A DNA stretch of 64,000 nt from an uncultured Draconibacterium sp. (GTDB lineage: Bacteria; Bacteroidota; Bacteroidia; Bacteroidales; Prolixibacteraceae), in the NCBI RefSeq assembly GCF_963674925.1, contig NZ_OY771647.1:201501-265500 (forward strand). The letters are read 5' to 3'. A model generated the notes under the pieces. The model was not told the DNA's origin. It was given only the letters and a program-made list of their open reading frames with translations, and did no database searches. Of this stretch, positions 11,901 to 21,390 are shown one piece after another (within the stretch, counting starts at the first letter, position 1; each line of letters opens with the position of its first letter). A program made the position numbers and the translations under genes.

Positions 11901-12103
11901 TCTGTTGGAATGTCGAAGGAATAAATACCATCAATATTGGTAACTGTACCAACGGTGGTTCCCTTTACACTTACTGATACACCCGGTATCGGCGTGTTGT
12001 CCTCAGAATTTAATACGGTTCCGGAAACACTCCTAACCTGTGCACTTGCTATTTGTACACCTACTATAAGAGCACAAATAAGAAATAGCGTCAGTTTTTT
12101 CAT
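8975..12103 (-). CDS. SusC/RagA-family TonB-linked outer-membrane transporter
   Basis: This is a TonB-dependent barrel that imports oligomers together with SusD. I place the start at the ATG at 12103, which gives the signal peptide MKKLTLFLICALIVG ending in ASAQ; a reading from 12148 adds 15 residues of no signal character. Domains in order are a carboxypeptidase-regulatory-like module (about 23-105, with the SGTVLNSEDNTPIPGVSVSVKG type motif), the plug (about 110-235, with the SusC hallmark LYIVDG), and the 22-strand barrel ending in aromatic F (SIGLNVTF). The final length of 1042 residues is normal for the family. It is the first gene of the susCD pair. The 959-bp region upstream contains no anti-sigma/sigma pair or hybrid sensor, unlike many such loci. 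Confidence 0.95.
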   Translation of the reverse strand: MKKLTLFLICALIVGVQIASAQVRSVSGTVLNSEDNTPIPGVSVSVKGTTVGTVTNIDGIYSFDIPTDAQTIVFSFVGMKTVEMPATGSVINVNLESDVLGLDEVIVTAYGTSTKQAFTGSADVVGAEELSSRNVTSPIAAIEGRATGVQFTSASGQPGSSPDIVIRGVGTLNGSSDPLYIVDGIQYEGSLNTINQEDIESFTILKDAASTSLYGSRAANGVVLITTKNGTKGAIKTSVSAQVGIVSRSIPSYDEVSPGQYYEMMWQALKNSSAGGGDAAYASANIYSNLGYNPFNVANNQIVGTDGMLNPNASVIYKSLDWYDEMEQTGLRTNYNVNVAGGGDRHKVFFSASYLDEEGYVVTTNFNRITSRLNSEFDATDWLKLGGSANITITESAGPTSAGTSSIVNPFGFAKNIGSIYPVYVNDLDGNIVLDAGGNPVFDNGEGYSEYNIGSRPINQGRHAFQELLLNDETTRNNTYGVRFFADFKIIEGLNLRLNYGRDINEGLEKEYENHIIGDAQPTGRYGEDRYRRDVENFNQILTFKKYINEVHSVEITAGHESFQRIYSGIDGSAIKQVATGIYEFDNFAEPISLGGATTEKTIEGYFLRANYNFDGKYYISASVRRDASSVFDEKSRWGNFYSVGGSWRIDQENFMKNVSWINHLKLRASYGQVGNDDLGDFFLSQPRYGLTSNAGNPAIYWSEIGNADLQWETVGSFDVALEFGLFNNIIDGSVEYYKKNSTDLLYDLPIPLSNGLNTVPSNIADLYNSGIEIGLTGHIINKGEFIWDMTLQASTFKNEITKIPDPFIDGSKRWAEGKSIYDFYILQTAGVDPDTGDQLFWMFEFDEEGNSIPVLDDNGNQETTNDWEETERAYTGDNSIPDVLGSVSNYFSYKGFDLNVLVTYGIGGKFLDYGYAAMMHSGTYGRSLHPDILDAWRNPGDVTSVPRMENGNVDLVQTQSSRFLTDASFWTLKNVSLGYTFDGSVTERIGVDNLRLSLTGENLYLKSKRKGLDPQYNLSGTPEGNDFNPSRVFSIGLNVTF

Positions 12104-13062
12104 TGAAAATAAATTTGATAGATTAATGATTAAATTAGTATCGCACAATTATGTGCACATTCACAATAGAAATAATTGTACAGCATTAATAGTTTTTGGT
12201 TTCAATTATGAGCCCACAGTATTGTTTTTCTAACCACATTTGAATCATTCGATTCAGCCCCAGTCACTATTTTCAATCATACTCGATTGTATCTTTTTCT
12301 CACTCTTATCGGCTCACATTTACTAGACAATACTATGACTTTTTACCCTTAAACAAATTTGCACTTTATCATAAAATAATTTCGAGTTAATTTTTGCTAC
12401 AAACGAACACTTGTATGATATTGTGAGCCATTGCTTATCCAATGTTTATATTTTTAATCTCAAATGTGATTACACCTTAGCTAATGGAGATGTATCGTTG
12501 CAAAAAGATACAAAAAAATGAAGTACAACTTGGCAACTTTTCCTTTTTATTGTACTATACAAGACATATTCTTTTTGCTTGCGACCACTTGTAATGCAGG
12601 AAAAATACAATTGAAAAACTATACAATAGAAGGATTCACCCATATTTTGGCCGAGGCTCTTTTGCAACTCCTGTTCATGGAATGAATAAATTGAAACCAA
12701 CTATCTGCGATTATTATGCAATATAGATGTTGTTGGATATTAGGGATAGAAAAGAGGTAACAATGGTATTTATATTTGAACTAATAAATAGAAATAGATA
12801 ATCTAACAAGGACGTTGAAATACAAAGGATATAAACTTACATTTGATACACTTTTGCTCTTTGTTGAACTAATATTCAAATCTTATCCGAGAATCATTCC
12901 TGCTATTGCAATCTAGTGAACGTCTACTATAAAACAAGACTAGCTTAATTTTAATATTCGAATCGCCTCCAGTTAAGAAATAAGTATTCAAAATCAAGAG
13001 AAGAAAATGAACCATCTGAAAATCTATAACATAACAACCTGAAAGCTACCCCCAATCCATAC
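12104..13062. other. 959-bp gene-free region upstream of susC
   Basis: The region is very AT-rich and has no convincing coding sequence; a 76-codon minus-strand reading at 12470-12700 has no recognisable features. It must contain the promoter and 5' leader of the SusC gene, which reads leftward. An 8-bp inverted repeat (12145-12152 with 12172-12179, 19-base spacer) lies about 40 bases from the SusC start and would fall in its leader. No confident promoter or terminator was found. Confidence 0.5.
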
Positions 13063-13983
13063 TTACTTAAAATCTATGCATGCAGTTTCCCATGCACAAT
13101 GTGATCTGTCTTTATACTTCCCTTTCTTTTCGCCATGAGACATTATCCCTATTCCGACTTTAATGCCTATTTGGATTATTCTGGTACTTTCAGTTATACT
13201 TAGAACATTGTTATATTCCTCACGCCAATAAATCAGTGAACTTTCCTTTTCTCTAATCATGTCATTTAATGCGTAGGAAAAATACCCACTCACTCTGACC
13301 TTAAGTGGTGATATCGGAAAATCAAGCCCAACCTCTGTAAAGACAGAGTATACTTCATTTAATTTCAATTCACCTTCAGGATGCCAATCGGTTCTGCTGT
13401 CGTAGAGTCCATGGGCAGGAATTTCAAATAATTCTAAATCCCACTCGGGAAAATACAAGCGGGTAAACAAATCACTTTCATTCAGTATATACGAATCCGT
13501 CAGTGGAATCCCGGCTTTTGCTCCTAATCTGGATGTTAAATAAACATTGTTATACAGTGGGAAGCTATAAACTACTGATACCGGCACCTCGATGAACGAC
13601 AATGTGTTTCTTTCAACTATATCCGGAACGTTTGACCGGATAGTAAACACGTAATCGCGTGGGTATGGGTCTACTTCCCAGTTATCAGTACCGCTATAGC
13701 TGTGAGCATAACTTGACAGAATTACATCAAACTGACTATCTTTAACATAGTAATCAGCTCCTGCACCAATACCTATCTTCTCTGTAAAATAATAATCTGC
13801 CTGAAAACCTATTGTTATGTAGTTCTCAGCTTTAATGTGCATATTTAAATCGGTTTGTGGTCTTATGTAAATATTTCCGTAAGCAGCCGTTAGCCTAAAA
13901 TCTAACTGGGCGAATGTTGTATTCACGACCATCAGGTATAAAAAGAGGGTCAGAAATATTTTCTTTGTTAGCATCACTATCAT
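13063..13983 (-). CDS. predicted outer-membrane beta-barrel protein
   Basis: This is an approximately 306-residue exported protein of the porin-like beta-barrel type. The signal peptide MLTKKIFLTLFLYLMVV ends in TFAQ and is followed at once by alternating hydrophobic/polar strands such as LDFRLTAAYGNIYI and YITIGFQADYYFTEKIGIGAGADYY, the usual start of PorT/OmpW-like small barrels in Bacteroidota. ATG codons at 13983 and 13974 are both possible starts; the second gives the tidier signal peptide. The last residues after GIKVGIGIM are charged and not strand-like, so the barrel may end about 25 residues before the stop. It lies downstream of the BspA-like surface protein on the same strand with about 80 bp between them, so they may be co-transcribed. 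The ligand is unknown. Confidence 0.75.
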   Translation of the reverse strand: MIVMLTKKIFLTLFLYLMVVNTTFAQLDFRLTAAYGNIYIRPQTDLNMHIKAENYITIGFQADYYFTEKIGIGAGADYYVKDSQFDVILSSYAHSYSGTDNWEVDPYPRDYVFTIRSNVPDIVERNTLSFIEVPVSVVYSFPLYNNVYLTSRLGAKAGIPLTDSYILNESDLFTRLYFPEWDLELFEIPAHGLYDSRTDWHPEGELKLNEVYSVFTEVGLDFPISPLKVRVSGYFSYALNDMIREKESSLIYWREEYNNVLSITESTRIIQIGIKVGIGIMSHGEKKGKYKDRSHCAWETACIDFK

Positions 13984-14063
13984 CAAACTTAATTAGGCTG
14001 TATATTGAAATTCCTGTTTTTCTAATCAATATAATCAGCCAATTGAACTGATATACTCTGAAA

Positions 14064-17000
14064 TTAATTTACAATAAAGTCAATCGTTGTAATTCGTTTA
14101 TTTTTTTTATCAATTAGAATCACATAAAAAGTTCCGGAAGAAAAGTTACTATCAATTAAAATATCGTTAATATAGAATGGATCTTTAATTTTTAATATTT
14201 GAGAACCTCGAATGTCATAAATTAAAATATAAGTGTTTTGCAGATCAGAATTTTCCGATAAGACTATTTTTAAATCCTGTGCATGCTGAACGGGAGAAGG
14301 ATATACTTTTACATTAACCTGCTCTGTTCCAACTTCACGTTCTTTTATTTGATTCGATATATATACATTCCCATCAAAATTCCCATCTACAAAATCTTTT
14401 TCCCAAGTGTATTCAACACCTGCAGCAGATGTAAGAACCAACTTATAGTTGCCGTCTTCAATTCCGCCCGGATTATGAAAAAACGGTTCACTACTAATCT
14501 TTTCCCCTCCCGAATACCAGGAAAAATCGGTCCAAATACCTTTGCCATTGTCACAGAAAATAACATCGTACCATCGCATATAGCAATTAACGATTTCAAC
14601 TTCTACCGTTACATCATTTCCTGATACATTTACATTCCCTTCAGTTATAACGATACCTGCAATTTCTACCGAATAGTTAAACGAACTTCCATCTGCAACT
14701 ACAGTGTCGACAAAACCCTGCTCATCGGATATTAAATATTGCATATTATCAATAACCACATCAACAGCCATCGCAGGATTTGTTCCATCAGTAGTAATAA
14801 TAAAGTTTATATCGAATAACTCGATCCAGTTTGCATAGATGGTAGTATCCCCAAAACTACCCTGCGGGAGTGAAGTAATTTCTTCTGAATAAGCGGCATT
14901 AATATACCAGCCCTCAAAAATAAATCCTTCTCTAACAGGTGCTGCAAATACAATAGTATTTGATTCAATAGTATACCGGGATGGATTGATGGGATCGTTT
15001 TCTCCTCCGTTTAATTGATACTGAATATTAAAAATGTCTAGTTCCCATTTAGCATATATTTTTCTATCTCCAATAGAACCGTTTGATATTTGCACGATCT
15101 TATTCTGCAAATCTTCATCACTGTACCACCCAATAAAAACTGCTCCAGTTTTTGTAGGTTTCTCAAAAACAATATCATCACTTTCAATAGTATAGTTTGC
15201 AGGATTTAACGAATGATTGATTCCTCCATCGAGCATGTAATCAATTTTAAAGACATCCAATTCCCATTTGGCATATATAGTCGTATCTCTATAACTGCCT
15301 TGTGGTATTTCTGTTATCGGGATTTCCAGGTTTGCATCAGAGTACCAGCCAATAAACATAGCACCGGCTCTATTAGGTGATTCAAAAATAATATCCTCAC
15401 TGTCAATTGTATAGATTGAAGGATTGGATGAATTATTTATCCCACCATTAAGCATATACTCAATTTTAAAAGTATCTAATTCCCATTTAACGTATATTGT
15501 TGTATCACCAACAGAACCATTTGGCAATCCTGTAATCTCGTTTATCAGAGTTTGGTCGCTGTACCAACCGACAAAATTAGCTCCTGTTTTTGTGGGATTT
15601 TCAAAGAATATGTCATCGTTTTCTATCGTATAGCTTACAGGATTCAACGGATTGTTTTGGCCTCCATATAATTCATAGGATATGATGTATTCAATGGCAC
15701 CACCCCACTTGGCATAAATATCATAATCCGATTTACTTCCAACCGGGATATCACCTATTGGTTGCGTAAGCAATGAATCTTCAAACCATCCGGCAAACCA
15801 ATATCCTGTTTTATTTGCATCAGTAAAACTAAAAGGTAAATCGAATTGAGTATAGATGGGTGGATTGTTATGACTAGCATTATTCAGGTTGAAATAATCA
15901 ATAAAATAAGTTGGTTCAGGTGTAAATATTGCCCATAATTCGATATCACCGGTCGTCCCACTTTCTATATTGCTTACCCGGTTACTATCAGCGTCAATCC
16001 ATGTTGCAAAATACATTGAGTCTTTAGCAGCCTGGAACAGGTTTATTTCGCCTTCAATGTTATACGTATCCGGATTTCGGTTATCGTTGATACCACCATT
16101 CAGGTAATAAATAATATTATAATCAATTGGATCCCAAATTGCATATAAATCTAGGTTTGAGAATCCAAGAATTATTATCTCGTTTTCAGAATAAGTGGTA
16201 TCGGTGTCATCTGGTTGGGAATTCCAGTGTAAAAATGAATATCCTTCTCTTGAAAATAGATTATTTGATACAGTATAAGGACTTCCACTTACTGTATCAA
16301 TAAATGTCTCCCCAATAGCTTCATTCGGGAAGTAGCGAACCATAACAGGCAACAACTTAACAGTTAAAGTTTTATCAGTATCATGCACTGTGATTGAATT
16401 TGTATATTCCAAATAACCAGCAAGGTTAACGGTGAACGGATAATCACCATTTATCAGATCTATTTGTGCGTTACCTGTTATATCCGAGGTACAGTTTGTA
16501 TTGTTTATTAATATAGAAGCGCCTTCAATTGGATTATCATATATATCTATAACAGTTATATCTACTCCATAATACCGATTCAACTCAACATAGATAGTAG
16601 TATCACTCTGGACATCGACTACCCCGGTAAAATCGAAACACCCTTCAACTCCACCAACCGTATATTCTTGTAGACCTCTTAACACAGGGCCAATCGAATC
16701 GATTCCAGCAATACTTGTAGTAAGCGTTTCGTTAAAGATATCAATTAAAGCATTTTCCAAAGGCACACCTTTATTATCAGTAACAACAAAAGTTACCACA
16801 AAAAACTGATCAATAACTGCCTTGTAGCGGTTATAAAAATTTAAAGTATCTGCATCATTCGTAATAATTTCGCCAGAATCATAATGATTCCCATAATTAT
16901 CTTTCCACCAAAAGAAATAGGTTACAAGAGGAATAGTAGGAGGTTCATGCAATTCAATAGTCAGGGCTGGTTCGTTATCAGCAAAAGCCCCATACCCAAA

Positions 17001-19400
17001 CTCCACAATTTTATCATGGGTTATTACCATACTTATATTATTATCCTGAAAAGCATAATTTGAAATCTCAGTTAAGTTCGGAGGGATAACGATATCGTTA
17101 GAAATACGATTATTCGCAAAGGCGGACTCACCCAGATAAGATAAAGAACTATTTCCAGAGAAAGAAACTGATGATATTTGGTTTCCTTTAAAAGCTCCAT
17201 TCTCAATTGTATGTAGACTATCTGGTATTATTAGCCCATTTGAGATTTGATTCCAGGCAAACGCCGAAGTACCAATAAAGTCAACACTGTCAGGTAGAAT
17301 AAGTGATGAAATTTTATTACTGGAAAAAGCATCATAATCAATATATCTTAGTTGACTATTTTCTTCAAAGATTAGTTCATCTATAAGATTCCAATTAAAT
17401 GCTCCTCCTTGAATTCCTTCAACACTACCTGGAATTATAACGTCCAGAAGATCATTTTCTGCAAACGCTTTATTTTCGATAATCTTTAAAGTAGTAGGCA
17501 AGTTAACACTGATTAATCCTAAGCTCGCAAAAACACTCGATCCAATCCCAATTATTTCTTGTCCGTCTAAACTATCAGGAATGGTTAAAACATTAGCATA
17601 AGGATTGGAAGGGGTATATCTTACAATCACTCCATCCACAACTACAACATCGTCATCGGTAAGTGTAAGTTCAATAGGGATTTTATAAAAAGTCTCAAAA
17701 TTATTTACATCTAGGTTAGTGCTAGTGCTATACTCGGTGTTGTCCCAGTCTACCCAATAATCGTAGTCATTAGCAGAAGGATCAGGTAATTTAAAGCCTG
17801 TCAACTCCCCATTGCCGTCAAATGCATACCTCCCTATAGATATCAACTTACTGTTGTCATTAAAATTTATAGTTTGCAGCCAATTACTCGCGAAGGCGTA
17901 CATCTCTATTTTTATTAAACTTTCCGGCAAGTTAACGCTTGTAAGCTGATTACGACTAAATGCGTCTCTTCCAATAATTTCTAATTGGCTGGGTTCTTCA
18001 ATGGCTATAGAATTTATACAGTTATAATTAAAAGCTGCATCTCCTATCGTAATAACACTATTGGGGATAGTCAAATTAATAATTTCATTTTCCTGAAATG
18101 ACGAAGCACCGATGCTCTGAATTCCCTCCGGTAAAACAACTTGAGAAATTCCCCGGTCAAAAAAAACACCTTCTCCAATCCCAATTATCTCTTCTCCATT
18201 AATAGTACTAGGTATCGTTATCACACTTGCAACATTTGTAATTTCGTCAAAATACGAGCAGTTGACAATAATACCGTTTTCCACAACCACATCATCAGGT
18301 TTAAAAGTATATGGTATTTGAGCAACGTACGAACTGTTTAGATCAAATACACTCTCTCCCTCATTATGCATAACACCATACATATCAGCCCATTCATTAT
18401 TATTACTGGATGAAGGAAGGTTAAAACTTGAAAGTGCAGAAGACTGGAAGGCATATTTACCAATAAAAACAAGACTTGCTGGTAAATTTACTGAAGAAAG
18501 ATTATGATTTCGAAAGGCTCCCCTCTTTATTCTTAACAAGTTGGATCCAAATGCAATACCACTAAGGTTTGTATTATCACGAAATGCATTTCTGTTTATT
18601 TGAAGAATACTATTTGGTATAGCCAAGCTTTGAATGTAGTTATATTGGAAACAGCCATCTGAAATTTCTTCTAACTGGCAACCTGATTGAAAAGTTAGTG
18701 TTTCTATTTTATTGCTTAAAAAAGCATAGCGTTCGATAATTTCTACGGAATTGGGTATGGTGAGACTTGTAATTTGGTTATTAGCAAAAGCCGAATTTTG
18801 GATAATTCTAACCGAATTAGGTATGGTTAGGCTTGTAATTTGATTTTCAGCAAAAGCTGTATTTGGGATAATCTCAAGAGAATTGGGTATTGTTAATATG
18901 TTAATTTGATTATTTCGAAAAGCGCTTCCACCAAGAGTAATCAATCCATCCGGCAAGTTAATATTCGATAATTGATTAGCTTCAAAAGCCCTGCTTCCAA
19001 TGGACTCAAGACCTGAAGGGAAATTGATGCTTGACAAAGCATTTCCGGCAAATGCATCATTGCCTATACTGGTAACATTAGTCGGTATCTCCAGTAAAGT
19101 AAGTGCATGACCTTCAAATGCACCATTTCCAATAAACTCAAGCGACGAAGGTAAGATTAATTCAGTAATTTTACCTGCGTTGAAAAAAGCATAATCCCCG
19201 ATTCCTGTTATTATTCTACCATCTAAAACATCAGGTATCTCAATTACATTCCCCGCTTGATTTATATTGTAGCTACAGTTAGTAATCACACCATTCTCAT
19301 CAACAACTACATCGTCATCTGTTAATCTGTATGCAAATGTTTCAGAAAACAGCAGTACTAAGAAAAGTGTAAATATTATATGTTTAGTTATCTTATTCGT
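14064..19400 (-). CDS. BspA-like leucine-rich-repeat and InlB-type-repeat surface protein (ACG start?)
   Basis: This is a large secreted protein, probably a surface adhesin. The N-terminal half is three blocks of BspA/TpLRR (LRR_5) repeats with the recurring pattern IP..V..I...AF..N.I..L. Each block opens with a DDVVV..GVIV motif followed by a IIGIG motif. A beta-rich segment follows, then seven tandem InlB/Listeria-Bacteroides repeats of about 70 residues with GGIN..NP..YTI and F.GWY...IYAKW motifs; the last four are close copies. The C-terminus from VKVYPSPV is a T9SS sorting domain. The first canonical start (GTG, 19289) would cut into the first DDVVV block and leave no export signal. Reading on upstream in frame gives a good signal peptide (NKITKHIIFTFLVLLF, ending TFA), headed by ACG at 19398-19400 where ATG would be expected and preceded by an in-frame stop at 19413-19415. 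I therefore annotate 1778 residues from ACG. A GTG start or a start-loss pseudogene remain possible. Confidence 0.8.
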   Translation of the reverse strand, partial: TNKITKHIIFTLFLVLLFSETFAYRLTDDDVVVDENGVITNCSYNINQAGNVIEIPDVLDGRIITGIGDYAFFNAGKITELILPSSLEFIGNGAFEGHALTLLEIPTNVTSIGNDAFAGNALSSINFPSGLESIGSRAFEANQLSNINLPDGLITLGGSAFRNNQINILTIPNSLEIIPNTAFAENQITSLTIPNSVRIIQNSAFANNQITSLTIPNSVEIIERYAFLSNKIETLTFQSGCQLEEISDGCFQYNYIQSLAIPNSILQINRNAFRDNTNLSGIAFGSNLLRIKRGAFRNHNLSSVNLPASLVFIGKYAFQSSALSSFNLPSSSNNNEWADMYGVMHNEGESVFDLNSSYVAQIPYTFKPDDVVVENGIIVNCSYFDEITNVASVITIPSTINGEEIIGIGEGVFFDRGISQVVLPEGIQSIGASSFQENEIINLTIPNSVITIGDAAFNYNCINSIAIEEPSQLEIIGRDAFSRNQLTSVNLPESLIKIEMYAFASNWLQTINFNDNSKLISIGRYAFDGNGELTGFKLPDPSANDYDYWVDWDNTEYSTSTNLDVNNFETFYKIPIELTLTDDDVVVVDGVIVRYTPSNPYANVLTIPDSLDGQEIIGIGSSVFASLGLISVNLPTTLKIIENKAFAENDLLDVIIPGSVEGIQGGAFNWNLIDELIFEENSQLRYIDYDAFSSNKISSLILPDSVDFIGTSAFAWNQISNGLIIPDSLHTIENGAFKGNQISSVSFSGNSSLSYLGESAFANNRISNDIVIPPNLTEISNYAFQDNNISMVITHDKIVEFGYGAFADNEPALTIELHEPPTIPLVTYFFWWKDNYGNHYDSGEIITNDADTLNFYNRYKAVIDQFFVVTFVVTDNKGVPLENALIDIFNETLTTSIAGIDSIGPVLRGLQEYTVGGVEGCFDFTGVVDVQSDTTIYVELNRYYGVDITVIDIYDNPIEGASILINNTNCTSDITGNAQIDLINGDYPFTVNLAGYLEYTNSITVHDTDKTLTVKLLPVMVRYFPNEAIGETFIDTVSGSPYTVSNNLFSREGYSFLHWNSQPDDTDTTYSENEIIILGFSNLDLYAIWDPIDYNIIYYLNGGINDNRNPDTYNIEGEINLFQAAKDSMYFATWIDADSNRVSNIESGTTGDIELWAIFTPEPTYFIDYFNLNNASHNNPPIYTQFDLPFSFTDANKTGYWFAGWFEDSLLTQPIGDIPVGSKSDYDIYAKWGGAIEYIISYELYGGQNNPLNPVSYTIENDDIFFENPTKTGANFVGWYSDQTLINEITGLPNGSVGDTTIYVKWELDTFKIEYMLNGGINNSSNPSIYTIDSEDIIFESPNRAGAMFIGWYSDANLEIPITEIPQGSYRDTTIYAKWELDVFKIDYMLDGGINHSLNPANYTIESDDIVFEKPTKTGAVFIGWYSDEDLQNKIVQISNGSIGDRKIYAKWELDIFNIQYQLNGGENDPINPSRYTIESNTIVFAAPVREGFIFEGWYINAAYSEEITSLPQGSFGDTTIYANWIELFDINFIITTDGTNPAMAVDVVIDNMQYLISDEQGFVDTVVADGSSFNYSVEIAGIVITEGNVNVSGNDVTVEVEIVNCYMRWYDVIFCDNGKGIWTDFSWYSGGEKISSEPFFHNPGGIEDGNYKLVLTSAAGVEYTWEKDFVDGNFDGNVYISNQIKEREVGTEQVNVKVYPSPVQHAQDLKIVLSENSDLQNTYILIYDIRGSQILKIKDPFYINDILIDSNFSSGTFYVILIDKKNKRITTIDFIVN

Positions 19401-19917
19401 GACAGGTTTGTTTTAAAATTAAACTTAGTTTGAAACTCGTAGACAAACATAAGTCCACTCTTATTGTTATAAATTTGTTCAGCTCAAGCTTGCACTTAAT
19501 TTTTGAGAGAGAATCGAATACCTATCTCTGAGATGTTCTTATAACAATCTAAAGCGACGCTATATTTGACTAATTTTGAGTTAGTATGCTAAAGTTAGGC
19601 AATTTCACATTTAGAATGCAAGTAAATCCACATAATAATTAAGGAGTTTCAGCCCAAAATTCATTTTCTTGATGTATACAGTTTGCTATAAGAAGAATGC
19701 AAACCAACTAATCCAAGATGTTATCATCCAATAATCTGAAATACTTCAAATTAAGTAAATGATAGAGATGGAATCCTATGCTTCTTAATTATTATTAACA
19801 AAATTTAGCGTTTCCTATATCCATTCTGACAATATTGCATATTCTGAAAGCTTACTCAAAAATGTTATTTCCAAATTAATTACTGCCATTTATGTAAAAA
19901 AGATCGAATGCTGGATT
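19401..19917. other. gene-free region between surface protein and transporter genes
   Basis: This 517-bp AT-rich stretch contains no plausible gene. It should hold the promoter of the leftward BspA-like gene and the 3' end of the leftward nucleoside-transporter transcript. I found no hairpin followed by a T-run and no confident promoter motif. Confidence 0.5.
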
Positions 19918-21369
19918 TCAACCAAGAATCATCCCAATAATAGTTGCACTCATCAACGAGGCCAGTGTACCTGCAAGCAGTGCACGCATTCCGTATTGAG
20001 AAAGCAGTACCCGACGTTTTGGTGCCAGCGCTCCAATTCCGCCGATCTGTATACCAATGGATGAAAAATTGGCAAAACCACACAATATATAAGTGGCCAT
20101 AATTATCGACTTGGTTTCAGCAAACGCTCCGGCGGCTTTTAGGTCGGCCAGCGAAACATAGCCTATAAATTCTGTAAGAATCAGCTTCTCGCCCAGCAAA
20201 CGACCAACCACAGCAATATCTTCAGGACAAACTCCAATCAGCCACATAATTGGCGAAAAAGTATAACCCAAAATAAATTGTAGCGACAGTTCATTGTATT
20301 TTCCATCGGTGAGATTGGCAATAACATCGTTTAAATGTGTGATGGCACCCACTTTGGTAAATATAAAATTGAACATAGCAATAAAGGCAATAAAAGCCAA
20401 CAGCATTGCAGCCACGTTTACAGCCAATTTTACACCTTCAGTTGTTCCGTTGGTAATGGCATCGAGCACGTTGCTTCCAATTTTATCGCGATTCACATCA
20501 ATGGTTTTATTTATTGCGTCGGTTGGGGGCACCAGCATTTTCGAAAACACAATGGCTGCAGGAGCTGCCATTACCGATGCGGTAAGCAGGTGTTTTGCGA
20601 ATTCCAGCCGAAGTTGCGGATCGTCGCCGCCAAGCAAAGCAATGTATGCCGCCAAAACACCTCCGGCAAGTGTTGCCATTCCTCCGGTCATTACCAGCAG
20701 AATCTCTGATTTGCTCATTTTATCGAGGTAGGCTTTAATCATCAGTGGCGATTCGGTTTGCCCAAGAAAAATATTCCCGGCTACCGAAAGCGCTTCTGCG
20801 CCCGAGATTCTCAGCACCTTCGTAAACACCCACGCGAGTCCGTATACAATCTTTTGGATTATTCCCCAGTAAAACAACAAACTGGTTAAGGCCGAAAAGA
20901 AGATAATGGTTGGCAACACCTGGAAAAGGAAGATATAACCATAGGTATCGGCATCCATCAGATCGCCCAAAAGAAAAATACTCCCCTCTTTGGTAAAGTC
21001 GAGAACCTTAACGAATATCTTTCCAAAAAATGCAAAACCAGCCTCCACAATAGGCACATACAAAACTCCCAATGCCAATAAAATTTGCATTAACAGACCA
21101 ATTCCAACTGTTCGCCAGGGAATGTTGCGTCGGTCGGAGCTGAAAATATAACCCACAAAAACCAGCACCACCATGCCCAGCAATCCCCGAAAAAGGGTCA
21201 TAATCGAAAAAGGCGTTTGTCGTTCCTTTGCCAAAAGAATATTTGAAGTATCGGTTTGTTGTGATGCTGCGTCGGCTGCCGCAAGCACTGTATCTCCGGC
21301 ATGTGCCGCTAACGGTTGCAAAAAGAAAATGCCGGTAATTACTACCAGCAACATTATCATGCGTTTCAT
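19918..21369 (-). CDS. concentrative nucleoside transporter (CNT/NupC family)
   Basis: This inner-membrane protein probably takes up nucleosides with protons or sodium. It has 483 residues with about ten hydrophobic segments. Family hallmarks include the segments GLAWVFTKVLRISGAEALSV and NIFLGQTESPLMIKAYL (the conserved G-Q-T-E-[AS]-P core), and CGFANFSSIGIQIGGIGALAP near the C-terminus. An N-terminal cleavable-signal-like helix (MKRMIMLLVVITGIFFLQPL ending AHAG) and a 30-residue linker precede the transporter core; this extension is common in Bacteroidota homologues. The gene lies upstream of nothing on its strand for 500 bp and follows the bifunctional nuclease gene across a palindromic repeat. 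No nucleoside catabolic genes are adjacent, so the exact substrate is open. Confidence 0.92.
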   Translation of the reverse strand: MKRMIMLLVVITGIFFLQPLAAHAGDTVLAAADAASQQTDTSNILLAKERQTPFSIMTLFRGLLGMVVLVFVGYIFSSDRRNIPWRTVGIGLLMQILLALGVLYVPIVEAGFAFFGKIFVKVLDFTKEGSIFLLGDLMDADTYGYIFLFQVLPTIIFFSALTSLLFYWGIIQKIVYGLAWVFTKVLRISGAEALSVAGNIFLGQTESPLMIKAYLDKMSKSEILLVMTGGMATLAGGVLAAYIALLGGDDPQLRLEFAKHLLTASVMAAPAAIVFSKMLVPPTDAINKTIDVNRDKIGSNVLDAITNGTTEGVKLAVNVAAMLLAFIAFIAMFNFIFTKVGAITHLNDVIANLTDGKYNELSLQFILGYTFSPIMWLIGVCPEDIAVVGRLLGEKLILTEFIGYVSLADLKAAGAFAETKSIIMATYILCGFANFSSIGIQIGGIGALAPKRRVLLSQYGMRALLAGTLASLMSATIIGMILG

Positions 21370-21390
21370 TGAGTGTTTTTTCGTTTCCTT

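Noticed and set aside
12470..12700. Possible 76-residue protein in the gap upstream of susC
   Set aside because: Irregular composition, no promoter or conserved motif, and the surrounding sequence is AT-rich non-coding in character.
14820..15700. Regular repeats suggesting a CRISPR array
   Set aside because: The repeats are about 220 bp long, in frame and translate into InlB-type protein repeats.
20294..20731. Open frames antisense to the nucleoside transporter gene
   Set aside because: They mirror the transporter's membrane-segment codons and show low-complexity composition without any family match.
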